The notes: a model not told the origin generated them from the sequence alone. A DNA stretch of 64,000 nucleotides from JAWOLE01 sp963815655 (GCA_963815655.1 CAWFHK010000001.1:1240001-1304000); one strand, 5' to 3'. Shown: positions 24,831 through 33,349, counted from the stretch's first letter. Made by a program: numbers and translations.

Positions 24831-25396
24831 GTGAGGCCCTCTGGTTCGGCGAGACATTCGATCCGAACGCCTTGTTCGGACGGAAAGCGCCGCTGGAAGT
24901 CGAAATCGGCAGCGGACGGGCGCTCTTTCTCGTCGCCGCGGCGCGGGCCAATCCGGCGCACGATTTCCTCGGGCTGGAGCGGTCACTCTCCTACTACCGC
25001 GTCTGCCGGGAACGGGTCGAGCGGGCCGCTCTCGCCAACGCGCGCGTCCTGAGGGCCGACGGGAGGCTCCTGGCCGAGGGACTCAAGCCGCGTTCCGTCC
25101 ATGCTTTCCACATCTATTTCCCGGACCCCTGGCCGAAGAAGAAGCAGCGGAAGCGGCGCCTCCTCGACGCGGTGACGCTGGATCTCTTCGCTTCGCGTCT
25201 CGAGGCTGGCGGAATGCTCCGGATCGCGACCGACCATGCCGGCTACGGGCAGGCCATCGGCGCTCTCCTCCAAACAGTCGGCGAGCTCGAGCGGCTCGAA
25301 TGGGACGCGCTCCCCCTGCCGCCCCCGACCAACTACGAGAAGAAATACAAGATCGAAGGCCGCCCCATTTGGCGCTTCCTCTTCGTGCGCAAGTGA
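24794..25396 (+). CDS. trmB: tRNA (guanine46-N7)-methyltransferase
   Basis: TrmB makes m7G46 in tRNA variable loops. The 200-residue protein has the SAM-binding VEIGSGRALFLVAAA, GLERSLSYY, the signature FHIYFPDPWPKKKQRKRR and the C-terminal TNYEKKYKIEGRPIW. Homology begins near LFGRKAPLE (about residue 27). The only in-frame start is TTG 24794, 12 bases after AGGAGAT, and residues 3-12 (LKPETWNLEP) are encoded by a 7-mer array. This resembles the array-encoded tail of the acylase at 1277. Confidence 0.93.
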   Translation: MILKPETWNLEPGEALWFGETFDPNALFGRKAPLEVEIGSGRALFLVAAARANPAHDFLGLERSLSYYRVCRERVERAALANARVLRADGRLLAEGLKPRSVHAFHIYFPDPWPKKKQRKRRLLDAVTLDLFASRLEAGGMLRIATDHAGYGQAIGALLQTVGELERLEWDALPLPPPTNYEKKYKIEGRPIWRFLFVRK

Positions 25397-25404
25397 CTCC
25401 GTTC

Positions 25405-25428
25405 CCTGAAACCTGAAACCTGAAACCC
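25405..25428. repeat. 7-mer array, CCTGAAA family, single arm
   Basis: Three CCTGAAA units and CCCG lie in the 35-base gap between the stops of convergent trmB and pgsA. There is no matching arm. Confidence 0.75.
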
Positions 25429-25431
25429 GTC

Positions 25432-26073
25432 TTATTCGGGCGGCGCCGACGCCCCCCCGAAGGAGACCACGCGCTGCAGGAAGAGGCGGAAGTATTGCGC
25501 TCCCGAGATGATCGCGACGGCGACGACGATCCAGAGCGCGATCTTCCCGGGCAGGAGGAGCCACTCGTACCGCTCCGAGAGGATGAGGAGAGAGACCGCC
25601 GTGATCTGGGACGTCATCTTGGCCTTGCCCCAGCCGGAGGCCGAGATGACGATCCCCTGCCCGGCGGCGATCGAGCGCAGGCCCGTCACGGCGAACTCGC
25701 GCCCGACGACGACGACGACCATCCAGGCGGGCACCAGGTTCAGCTCGACTAAGGAAATGAACGCCGCCGAGATCAGGAGCTTGTCGGCGATCGGATCGAG
25801 CAGCGTCCCGAGCGTCGTGATCTCTCCGCGCCGCCGCGCGAGCCAGCCGTCGAAGAAATCCGTCGCCGTCGCGAGCAGGAAGATCGAGAGCGCCACGACC
25901 TCCCGCCCCTCGAACTTCGTCAGGAGAACGACGACGAGGAAGGGAACCAGGAAGATGCGAAGGAGGGTGAGGCCGTTGGGAAGGTTGATGTTCCAGGGGG
26001 AGACGCGGGGCGTCAGGCGCAGGGCGTCGCCGCGATCCGGCGCTCCCTGGGGGATCTTCGCCTCACGACTCAC
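25432..26073 (-). CDS. pgsA: CDP-diacylglycerol-glycerol-3-phosphate 3-phosphatidyltransferase
   Basis: PgsA makes phosphatidylglycerol phosphate at the inner membrane. The 213-residue protein has the CDP-alcohol phosphotransferase motif DFFDGWLARRRGEITTLG with the following DPIADK, and about five membrane segments. The start is GTG 26073 with GAGGA eight bases upstream; the longer open frame to 26202 would enter the divergent mutase gene. A minus-strand TATTAT at 26104-26109 may be its -10. The name rests on best motif fit; another phosphatidyltransferase is possible. Confidence 0.85.
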   Translation of the reverse strand: MSREAKIPQGAPDRGDALRLTPRVSPWNINLPNGLTLLRIFLVPFLVVVLLTKFEGREVVALSIFLLATATDFFDGWLARRRGEITTLGTLLDPIADKLLISAAFISLVELNLVPAWMVVVVVGREFAVTGLRSIAAGQGIVISASGWGKAKMTSQITAVSLLILSERYEWLLLPGKIALWIVVAVAIISGAQYFRLFLQRVVSFGGASAPPE

Positions 26074-26140
26074 GCCGGACGTCCTCGCGGGCTCCACGCG
26101 AAGATAATAGCCCCATGAGCCTCTCCGGAACGGGCCCGAG

Positions 26141-27562
26141 TTGACGGACCGGTTTCCCCTGGGGACCGACGGCTGGCGCGGCATCATCGCCGACGGCTGC
26201 ACGTTCGAGGCGGTGCGGCGGATCTGCGCGGCGGCCGCCTCCGTCTATTCGGGCTTGACCGAGGGGGACGCGCGGCGGATCGTCATCGGACACGACACGC
26301 GCTTCTGCTCGCCGGAGCTCGCCCGGGCCGCGGCGGAGGTCTTCGCGCGGAGTGGGATCTCCGTCCTGCTCGCCGACCGGCCGATCCCGACTCCCGCCGT
26401 CTCCTACCACGCGCGGCGGCTCGGCCTCGCCGGCGGCATCGCCGTTACCGCGAGCCACAACCCCGCCCATTACAACGGCGTCAAGATCAAGACCCGGTTC
26501 GGCTCGAGCGCTCCCCCCGAGCTCTACGAGGCCGTCGCGCGCGCGGTGGACGGGCCGCCGGCCGAGGCCGCCCGGGCGGGATTGATCGAATCCCTGGACC
26601 TGCTCTCCCCCTACCGCGACCATCTGGCCTCGAAGGTCCGCCTGGACGCGATCGCCGCGGCCGGCCTCTCGCTCGTCGCCGACTCGATGCACGGAGCGGC
26701 CGGCACGCTCCTCGCCGACATCCTCTCCGGCGGATCGACGCGCGTCGTCTCCCTGCGCGCCGGGCGGGACGCGCTCTTCGGCGGCGTCAACCCGGAGCCG
26801 ATCGCGTCGAACCTCGCGGCTGCGGCCGAGGCCGTCGTCCGGGAGAAATGCGACCTCGCGGTGGCGCAGGACGGCGACGCCGACCGCCTCGGCGTGCTCG
26901 ACCGGCGCGGCGCGTTCGTCTCTCCCCACCGGGTGCTCGCGCTGCTCCTCCTCCACGCCTTCCGCCGGCGCGGCCTCTCCGGCGGCATCGCCCGGACCTT
27001 CTCGACGTCTCTCCTGATCGACCGGGTCGCCTCCGCTCTCGGCGCGAGGCTCTTCGAGACGCCGATCGGGTTCAAGTACGTCGCGGAACTGATGAACCGC
27101 GGGGACGTGGCCGCCGGGGGAGAGGAGAGCGGCGGCTACGCCTTCGCCTTTCACCTCCCCGAACGCGACGGGGTCTTCAACGCCCTTCTCCTGATCGAGA
27201 GCCTCGCGTTGACCGGCGGCTCCCTCGATCGCGCTCTGGACGACCTCGCCGCCGAGTTCGGATCTTTCGCCTACGCCCGGCGGGACGTCGCTCTGCCGGT
27301 CGCCGTCGTCCGCGATTTCCTGGCCGCGGTCGAGAGCGATCCCCCGACCCGCATCGCCGGAGAACCCGTCACGCAGGTCCGGGACCTGGACGGCGTGAAA
27401 TACCAGCTCGCTGAACGCGGCTGGCTACTCCACCGCCTCTCCGGCACCGAGCCGATGATCCGACTCTACTGCGAGCACGAGAACGAAGGCGTCATGGAGA
27501 GAGTGCTGGACGAAGCCGAATCGCGGCTGAGAGAGTTCGCCGGCCGCAGAGAGAAGTTGTGA
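26141..27562 (+). CDS. Phosphoglucomutase/phosphomannomutase family protein
   Basis: This 473-residue alpha-D-phosphohexomutase interconverts hexose 1- and 6-phosphates for glycan and nucleotide-sugar synthesis. Active-site blocks are in order: GTDGWRGI, the phosphoserine loop TASHNP near residue 105, metal-binding DGDADR, sugar-binding GEESGG and phosphate-binding SGTEPMIR. Whether it acts on glucose or mannose cannot be told. It starts at TTG 26141; the nearby ATG 26115 is out of frame. The last codons, AAG TTG TGA, are supplied by the first unit of a 7-mer array, so the stop is array-encoded. Confidence 0.9.
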   Translation: MTDRFPLGTDGWRGIIADGCTFEAVRRICAAAASVYSGLTEGDARRIVIGHDTRFCSPELARAAAEVFARSGISVLLADRPIPTPAVSYHARRLGLAGGIAVTASHNPAHYNGVKIKTRFGSSAPPELYEAVARAVDGPPAEAARAGLIESLDLLSPYRDHLASKVRLDAIAAAGLSLVADSMHGAAGTLLADILSGGSTRVVSLRAGRDALFGGVNPEPIASNLAAAAEAVVREKCDLAVAQDGDADRLGVLDRRGAFVSPHRVLALLLLHAFRRRGLSGGIARTFSTSLLIDRVASALGARLFETPIGFKYVAELMNRGDVAAGGEESGGYAFAFHLPERDGVFNALLLIESLALTGGSLDRALDDLAAEFGSFAYARRDVALPVAVVRDFLAAVESDPPTRIAGEPVTQVRDLDGVKYQLAERGWLLHRLSGTEPMIRLYCEHENEGVMERVLDEAESRLREFAGRREKL

Positions 27563-27633
27563 GTTGTGAGTTGTGAGTTGTGAGTTGTGAGTTGTGAATA
27601 AGATGAACCGATTCACAATTCACAATTCACAAC
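27556..27633. repeat. Inverted 7-mer array, GTTGTGA/ATTCACA family
   Basis: Six perfect GTTGTGA units (27556-27597), a 13-base loop and three perfect ATTCACA units plus AC (27611-27633). It is the most regular array in the window. Both convergent neighbours end in Lys-Leu-stop, with the TTGTGA coming from the outermost unit of each arm. Confidence 0.95.
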
Positions 27634-28334
27634 TTCCTGAGGCCCCGCGGCGGAGAGAAATCGGTCGTGATCAGAGGCCGATTTGTCCTCGGGTCCCGTG
27701 TGATCCGGACGGGCCGGCCCTTCACGCTTCCCCAGGTCTTGCCGGCGGGGAGGCCGAAGCCTCCACCGAGCGAAGACTTGCCGTAATACGCGGCGAGCCC
27801 CTTGCTCACATAGATGCGTGTTTCGTCGTACGGCGGCACGCCGCCGTAGCGGGAGACGGCCGCCTCTCCCGCGTTGTAGGCCGCGAGGGCGCGCGGAAGG
27901 TCTCCGCCGTAGATCCCGAGCAGATAGGCCAGATGCCGCGCTCCCGCGGAGAGGTTCTCGCCGGGATCGAAGGTGTCGCGCACGCCGTAGCGTTGCGCCG
28001 TCTCCGGCATGAGCTGCATCAGGCCCCGCGCCCCCTTGCGGGACACGGCCGCCGGGTTGAAGGCCGATTCGATGAGGACGACGGACTTCACGAGCCTCGG
28101 GTCGAGAGAGTTTTCGCGGGCGGCGTCCGCGATCAGGCCGTCGTAAAGCGAAGGAGTCGCGATGCGGGCAGCCAGCCACGCGTCGCTCCTGCCGAGGGCC
28201 TCGCGGGAGGACGAGCCCTTGCCGTCGTTGTAGATGACCCGCTTGCCGTCCCTCATCCCGATCCGCACGGCTCCCGACGCGGCGCCGGCGCCGCAGAGAA
28301 AGATCCCGAGCATGCAGAGGGCTTTGAGTCTCAT
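27627..28334 (-). CDS. Lytic transglycosylase (SLT domain)
   Basis: This 235-residue secreted enzyme cleaves peptidoglycan glycan strands to 1,6-anhydro ends. It has a signal peptide (MRLKALCMLGIFLCGAGAASG), a short linker with the segment GKRVIYNDGKG, and a family 1 SLT domain with catalytic Glu in VVLIESAFNPAAVS, GLMQLMPETAQRYG and AAYNAGEAAVSRYGGVPPY. ATG 28334 is preferred; an upstream start at 28376 would include the promoter. A TATAAT box lies 12 bases from the ATG and there is no ribosome-binding site, so the mRNA may be nearly leaderless. Confidence 0.92.
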   Translation of the reverse strand: MRLKALCMLGIFLCGAGAASGAVRIGMRDGKRVIYNDGKGSSSREALGRSDAWLAARIATPSLYDGLIADAARENSLDPRLVKSVVLIESAFNPAAVSRKGARGLMQLMPETAQRYGVRDTFDPGENLSAGARHLAYLLGIYGGDLPRALAAYNAGEAAVSRYGGVPPYDETRIYVSKGLAAYYGKSSLGGGFGLPAGKTWGSVKGRPVRITRDPRTNRPLITTDFSPPRGLRKL

Positions 28335-28346
28335 GGGATGTCTCAG

Positions 28347-28376
28347 ATTATAGCCCGGCGCGGGCCTCCGCTCCAA
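28347..28376 (-). promoter_or_regulatory. Sigma70 promoter of the lytic transglycosylase gene
   Basis: On the minus strand TTGGAG (28376-28371), an 18-base spacer and a perfect TATAAT (28352-28347) precede the ATG at 28334 by only 12 bases. Predicted transcription would begin about 6 bases from the start codon. Confidence 0.7.
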
Positions 28377-28772
28377 CTGGCCTGACGGTCAGGAGTGACC
28401 CGGTCAAGGCTAACGCGAATTCGCCGCCCCGGGGTCGGTCCGCCTCCCTCGTCGGCACGCGACGGCCCGGCCGTGACAGAGAGCTCCGGTCCGTCGCTGG
28501 TCGCTCAGTCGCAGTCGCAGTGAGGCGACGGACGATTTGTGGTGTGCTCCTTCGCTCATCGCCTCTTCCGGGAGGCGTCCCGCCCCCGGGGCTCGGAGTC
28601 CGGCTCAGGCCCAGATGCGAGGGCCGACGGGTGGCGCCGGACGGAGACCTCGCGCGCGGGCGGAGGAACCCTCCCTTTGTCCGACTCGATCCGGCGGCCG
28701 GAGTCCGCGCGCGAGGTGGACGGCGACAGGACCCGTCGGCCCGACCTCTTCGACGGGCTCCACTGCAGGGTC
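28377..28772. other. Gene-free stretch between the transglycosylase promoter and alaS
   Basis: About 395 bases hold no convincing gene. Short overlapping frames on both strands (28520-28834 plus, 28556-28801 minus) are Arg/Pro-rich, share no motif and have no ribosome-binding site. I see no RNase P, tmRNA, 6S or 4.5S signature. The sequence is GC-rich with several possible short stems, so an unrecognised structured RNA cannot be excluded. Confidence 0.5.
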
Positions 28773-31580
28773 CTACTTCGTCGTTCGCTCTTGAAAGCCA
28801 TCGCGGACTAGTTGCTCGGCTTCCTCAGCCGTGACACCGCTACTGAAGCTCTTCACGTCGTCCGACTGGGCAGCGGCGCTGGACGAGTTGGCGGCCAGCA
28901 TCTCGCGGACGATGGCTTCCGCTTCCTTCAGGGCGCCGGGGAGGAGGCTCTCGTTGCGGCCGCCGGCCTGGGCGAGGTCCGCCTTGCCGCCGCCGCTGCC
29001 GCCGAGGGCCTTGCCGATGCGAGCCGCAATCTTCGACGCGGGAAGGCGCTGCGTCAGGTCCGGCGTGACGGCCGCGACGACGGAAGTCTTCCCCTCTCCC
29101 GCTGTCCCGACCACGACGACGCCGCTCGAGAGCTTCGCGCGCAGGGTGTCGGAGAGGTTGCGCAGCTCGGGGATCGAGAGGCCGGCCGCGATCCTCGTCA
29201 CGATCCGGACGCCGTCCACGTCCACGGTCGCTCCGGAGGCGCCCGCATCGCCCGACGCGAGCTTCAGCTTGAGAGACGCGAGCTCGCGCTCGAGTGCCCG
29301 GAGCCGCTCCTCGCGCTCCTGCCAGCGCTCGACGAGCTTCTCCCGGGGAGCCTGGGCGGCGCCCGAAAGCGCGTTGAGCGTCGCCTCGTCGTCGCGGAGG
29401 AGGTCCACCGCCCCGAGCGACGTGACCGCCTCCAGCCGGCGCACTCCCGCGGCGAGGCCGCGGTCCGAGACGATCTTGAAGGCGCCGATCTCCCCCGTGC
29501 GCGGCACGTGGCAGCCGCCGCAGAGCTCGGTGGAGAAGCCGGGGACGTCCACGACGCGCACCCTTTCGCCGTACTTCTCCCCGAAGAAGGCGATGGCGCC
29601 TCTCTGGCGCGACTCCTCCATCGTCATGTGCACCTTGGTGACCTCGCGGTCGCGGAGGACCTCTTCGTTGACGAGGCGCTCGATCTCGGCGATCTGCTCC
29701 GGCGTCGGGGGCGCCGAGGCGGCGTAGTCGAACCGCAGCCGGTCGGGAGCGACGAGGGAACCCATCTGACGCGCCGACTCCCCGAGCACCTTGCGGAGCG
29801 CGGCATGGACAAGATGCGTGCCCGTGTGATTGGCCTGCGTGCGCCGGCGCACCCACTCCGGGACCTCCATGTCCACCTTCGCGCCGACGGAGAGGACTCC
29901 CGATCCGACCATGACGCGGTGAGAGATCAGTCCCGGCACCGGTTTCCGGGTGTCTGTGACGCGCGCCTCTCCTCCCGGCCAGCGCCACACGCCCGTGTCG
30001 GCGACCTGGCCGCCCCCCTCGGGATAGAAGACGGTCACGTCCGTGACGGCCTCCCCTGTCTCCCCGGCGGTCAATTCCGTCGCGGGCGCCCCGTCCCGGA
30101 CGATCCCGAGAACCCTCGCGCCCGAGAGCCTGCAGAAGTCGAGCTCCGGATAGCCCCGGAACTCCGAGTGCCTCGCCGGCAGTCCCAGGCCCTCGTAGAC
30201 CGAGTCGTCGGCGGCCTGGAACTTCGCCGAGGCCCGCGAGGTCTCGCGCTGCCTCTCCAGGTTCTTCTCGAACCCGGCGCGGTCCACGGCCAGGCCCTCG
30301 TCGGACGCGATCTCCTCGATGACCTCCAGAGGAATGCCGTAGGTGTCGTAGAGGCGGAAGACCGTCTCGCCGGCCAGGATCTTCTCGCCGCGCCGGCGCA
30401 GGTCCTCGACGGCCTCGCCCACGCGGTCGGCGCCGACCGACATGGTCCTGCCGAACCGCTCCTCCTCGGCGCGAAGGGTCTCGCCGAAGAGCCTCCCGGC
30501 GTCGATCGCGTGTCCCCGGTCCGTCGCGTACCCGCCGCCGGGACGCTTCTGGAAATAGACCCCGTCGAAGAGGCCGAGGACGGCCGGAGCCAGCTCGTGG
30601 AGGATCGGCCCCTCGACGCCGAGGTGCCTCGCGTACCGCAGGGCCCGGCGGATGATCCGCCGCAGGACATATCCGCGCCCGTCGTTGGAAGGCAGGACGC
30701 CGTCGGCCATGAGCATCGTCGTGGCCCGGGCGTGGTCCGCGATGACCCGGAACGGCGCGTCCTCGACGGCCATGTTCCCGGCGTAGCGCCGCCCGGAGAT
30801 CTCCTCGATCCTCGCCAGGAGCGGACGGAAGAGGTCCGTGTCGAAATTGTTGTTGGCTCCCTGCAGGATCGCCGCCAGGCGCTCGAGGCCCATCCCGGTG
30901 TCCACCGACGGTTTCGGAAGCGGCGTCATCTTCCCCGACGCGTCGCGCTCGAACTGCATGAAGACGAGGTTCCAGACCTCGACGTTGTCGTCTCCCGGTC
31001 CGTTGACGAGCTCCGGGGTGTTGCGCGAGAGATCGTCCGGGCGGAAATAGTGGATCTCCGAGCAGGGGCCGCAGGGCCCCGTCTCCCCCATGGCCCAGAA
31101 GTTCTCCGATTCCCCGAACCGCAGGATCCGGCCCTTCGGGAGATACCGTTCCCAGAGGCGGGCGGCCTCGTCATCGTCGGTGAAGACAGTCGCCCAGAGA
31201 CGCTCCGGCTCGAGGCCGTACCCCTTTCCGGGATCCGTCAGCAGCTCCCAGGCGAAGGCGATCGCCTCGTCCTTGAAATAGTCGCCGAAGGAGAAGTTGC
31301 CGAGCATCTCGAAGAAGGTGTGGTGCCGCCCCGTGTATCCGACGTTGTCGAGGTCGTTGTGCTTCCCCCCGGCGCGCACGCACTTCTGCGCGCTCGCGGC
31401 GCGGCTGTTGTCGCGCTTCTCCCGGCCGGTGAAGACGTCCTTGAACTGGTTCATCCCGGCGTTGGTGAAGAGGAGCGTCGGGTCCTGCGCCGGGATGAGG
31501 GAGGAGGAGGGCACGCGTCGGTGCCCGCGCGCTTCGAAGTACGCGAGGAACCGCTCGCGGATCTGTCCCGATGTCATCAC
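28773..31580 (-). CDS. alaS: Alanyl-tRNA synthetase
   Basis: AlaRS charges tRNA-Ala and edits Ser and Gly. The 935-residue protein has the class II catalytic core (FLAYFEARGHRRVPSSSLIP, TNAGMNQFKDVFTG, the GMGLERLAAI motif 3), the editing domain with zinc ligands in NHTGTHLVHAAL and ELCGGCHVPRTGEIG, and the C-Ala domain ending GGSGGGKADLAQAGG. About 50 further residues with an unusual Ser-rich tail (SFSSGVTAEEAEQLV) follow the normal end. The start overlaps the recX stop (ATGA), the usual recX-alaS linkage. Confidence 0.96.
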   Translation of the reverse strand: MMTSGQIRERFLAYFEARGHRRVPSSSLIPAQDPTLLFTNAGMNQFKDVFTGREKRDNSRAASAQKCVRAGGKHNDLDNVGYTGRHHTFFEMLGNFSFGDYFKDEAIAFAWELLTDPGKGYGLEPERLWATVFTDDDEAARLWERYLPKGRILRFGESENFWAMGETGPCGPCSEIHYFRPDDLSRNTPELVNGPGDDNVEVWNLVFMQFERDASGKMTPLPKPSVDTGMGLERLAAILQGANNNFDTDLFRPLLARIEEISGRRYAGNMAVEDAPFRVIADHARATTMLMADGVLPSNDGRGYVLRRIIRRALRYARHLGVEGPILHELAPAVLGLFDGVYFQKRPGGGYATDRGHAIDAGRLFGETLRAEEERFGRTMSVGADRVGEAVEDLRRRGEKILAGETVFRLYDTYGIPLEVIEEIASDEGLAVDRAGFEKNLERQRETSRASAKFQAADDSVYEGLGLPARHSEFRGYPELDFCRLSGARVLGIVRDGAPATELTAGETGEAVTDVTVFYPEGGGQVADTGVWRWPGGEARVTDTRKPVPGLISHRVMVGSGVLSVGAKVDMEVPEWVRRRTQANHTGTHLVHAALRKVLGESARQMGSLVAPDRLRFDYAASAPPTPEQIAEIERLVNEEVLRDREVTKVHMTMEESRQRGAIAFFGEKYGERVRVVDVPGFSTELCGGCHVPRTGEIGAFKIVSDRGLAAGVRRLEAVTSLGAVDLLRDDEATLNALSGAAQAPREKLVERWQEREERLRALERELASLKLKLASGDAGASGATVDVDGVRIVTRIAAGLSIPELRNLSDTLRAKLSSGVVVVGTAGEGKTSVVAAVTPDLTQRLPASKIAARIGKALGGSGGGKADLAQAGGRNESLLPGALKEAEAIVREMLAANSSSAAAQSDDVKSFSSGVTAEEAEQLVRDGFQERTTK

Positions 31581-31990
31581 GCCTCTTTTTCCTCCAGCTT
31601 CTTCATCTTCGCAGATATCGCCGCGGCGGGGAAACCCCGGTGAATCAACGCATTCCAGACGCGGCGCCGCCTCTTCTCCGGACCCTGGCCGGCGCTCGCG
31701 CGCCGGAGCTTCTCAAACATCCGGGACAGGGCTCTTTCTTCCCCTTCCGGATCGACCTCGGACAGCGCCGCCCCGATCGTGTCGGAGGAGAAGCCGCGGG
31801 ACGAGAGCTCCTTCTCGATCCGCGCTCGGCCGTAGCGCCCGGCGCGGGCGCGCGCGGCGCTCCTCGCCGCGGCGAGGTCGTCCAGCCATCCCTCGTTCTC
31901 CAGCCTCCCGATCGCCTCACGGACAGCGCCCGCCTCGAATCCCCGTTCCTCCAGGGCGCGCGCCAGCTCGGCGCGCCCTCGCGCCCGCAC
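31577..31990 (-). CDS. recX: Regulatory protein RecX, start codon unclear
   Basis: RecX modulates RecA filaments. The sequence shows three tandem three-helix RecX repeats (RAELARALEERGF, GRARIEKELSSRGF, KRRRRVWNALIHRGF) and is 137 residues from the first GTG at 31990. That GTG falls inside the first repeat: the frame upstream encodes the missing helix (SASEARERALRLLTV) but offers no ATG, GTG or TTG before an in-frame TGA at about 32104. CTG or ATT codons are present. A CGGGACA 7-mer array occupies that upstream segment. It lies between pilT and alaS. Confidence 0.85.
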   Translation of the reverse strand: MRARGRAELARALEERGFEAGAVREAIGRLENEGWLDDLAAARSAARARAGRYGRARIEKELSSRGFSSDTIGAALSEVDPEGEERALSRMFEKLRRASAGQGPEKRRRRVWNALIHRGFPAAAISAKMKKLEEKEA

Positions 31991-32078
31991 GGTCAGGAGC
32001 CGGAGCGCGCGCTCCCGCGCCTCCGAAGCCGAGTCAGACTGCGATGGTTTTCGAATGCGGCGAGGCGTCGGCCTTTCC

Positions 32079-32103
32079 AGTCCCGTGTCCCGTGTCCCGA
32101 TTC
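32079..32103. repeat. 7-mer array, TGTCCCG family, single arm
   Basis: AGTCCCG, TGTCCCG, TGTCCCG and ATTC lie between the pilT stop and recX. No complementary arm is visible. On the coding strand it reads CGGGACA units directly after the in-frame TGA upstream of recX. Confidence 0.6.
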
Positions 32104-32118
32104 ACCGACGCCCGGCCA

Positions 32119-33309
32119 TCACCGCGCGCCGGGCGGCTGGCGGGAAAAATCGTAGGGGGATTCCTCCTCGGGCACCGTGCCGAAATCCGACGGGGCCTCC
32201 AGCTCCGCGTCCATCTCCTCGCTCGCGACGTCGGAGGTGGACTGGATCCCCTGGATCTTCAGGCGGAACTCGTTGGGATTCGTGGCGCGGCGCATCGCCT
32301 CGTCGAACGTGATGAGGCCGGACTTGTAGAGCTGGTACAGGGACTGATCGAAGGTCTGCATCCCGTACTGGGACGTCCCCTGCTTGATCGCGTCCTTGAT
32401 GTACTTGGTCTTCTCCTTGTTCTCGATGCACTCGCGGATGTAGTCGGTGCGCACGAGCACCTCCACCGCGGGCACGCGCCCCAGCCCGTCCGCCCGCGGC
32501 ATCAGCCGGAGCGAGATGACCGCCTGGATGACGGCGCCGAGCTGGAGCCGGATCTGCCGGTGCTGGTGCGGCGGGAAGACGCTGATGATGCGGTTGATCG
32601 TCTCGGTCGCGTCCAGCGTGTGGAGCGTCGAGAGGACGAGGTGCCCCGTCTCGGCGGCGGTCAGGGCCGTGCCGATCGTCTCGGCGTCGCGCATTTCCCC
32701 CACGAGGATCACGTCGGGGTCCTGGCGCAGAGCGCTGCGGAGGGCGACCGAAAAGCCCTTCGTGTCCACGTCGAGCTCCCGCTGGTTGACGATCGACTTC
32801 TTGTCGCGGTGCAGGTACTCGATCGGGTCTTCGATCGTCATGATGTGCTCGTTGCGGAGGGTGTTGACGTGGTCCACCATCGACGCGAGCGTGGTCGTCT
32901 TGCCCGACCCGGTCGTGCCGGTGCAGAGCACGAGGCCGCGCTGCTCCATGCAGATCTTCTCGAGCACCGGCGGGAGGAGCAGCTCGCGGATCGTCAGGAT
33001 CCGCGTCGGGATGACGCGCAGCACGAGTCCCACCGTCCCCCGCTGCTGGAAGACGCTGCAGCGGAACCGTCCGAGGTTGGGCACCTGGTAGGAGGCGTCG
33101 ATCTCGAAGTCGGTCTTGAACCTCTCCTTCTGGCGCGCCGACATGATCGAGAACGCCATCGCCATGGTGTCTTCCTGGACGATGCGCCGCATCTCGGTCA
33201 TGGGCCTCAGGACGCCGTCCACGCGGAGAACGGGGAAGGCGCCGACCTTCAGGTGGAGGTCCGAGGCCCGGCGCTCGACCGCCATCTTGAGGAGGTCGTT
33301 GATATGCAT
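32119..33309 (-). CDS. pilT: Type IV pilus retraction ATPase PilT
   Basis: PilT is the hexameric ATPase that depolymerises type IV pili, driving twitching motility and DNA uptake. The 396-residue protein has the N-terminal ASDLHLKVG, Walker A GTTGSGKTTTLA near residue 135, the Asp box TIEDPIEYLH, Walker B VILVGEMRD, His box AAETGHLVLSTLHT and the PilT C-terminal element AIKQGTSQYGMQTFDQSL. The C-terminal tail of about 40 acidic residues is longer than usual. The pilus assembly genes here are the minor pilin operon at 57-64 kb. Confidence 0.96.
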   Translation of the reverse strand: MHINDLLKMAVERRASDLHLKVGAFPVLRVDGVLRPMTEMRRIVQEDTMAMAFSIMSARQKERFKTDFEIDASYQVPNLGRFRCSVFQQRGTVGLVLRVIPTRILTIRELLLPPVLEKICMEQRGLVLCTGTTGSGKTTTLASMVDHVNTLRNEHIMTIEDPIEYLHRDKKSIVNQRELDVDTKGFSVALRSALRQDPDVILVGEMRDAETIGTALTAAETGHLVLSTLHTLDATETINRIISVFPPHQHRQIRLQLGAVIQAVISLRLMPRADGLGRVPAVEVLVRTDYIRECIENKEKTKYIKDAIKQGTSQYGMQTFDQSLYQLYKSGLITFDEAMRRATNPNEFRLKIQGIQSTSDVASEEMDAELEAPSDFGTVPEEESPYDFSRQPPGAR

Positions 33310-33349
33310 GGGTTCAGCTTACGCCCGTCGCTTCCCGTTGGGAAGAGGC

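Noticed and set aside
28520..28834. Small plus-strand frames in the gap next to alaS
   Set aside because: Arg/Pro-rich, three overlapping frames at once, no ribosome-binding site and overlap with the alaS end.
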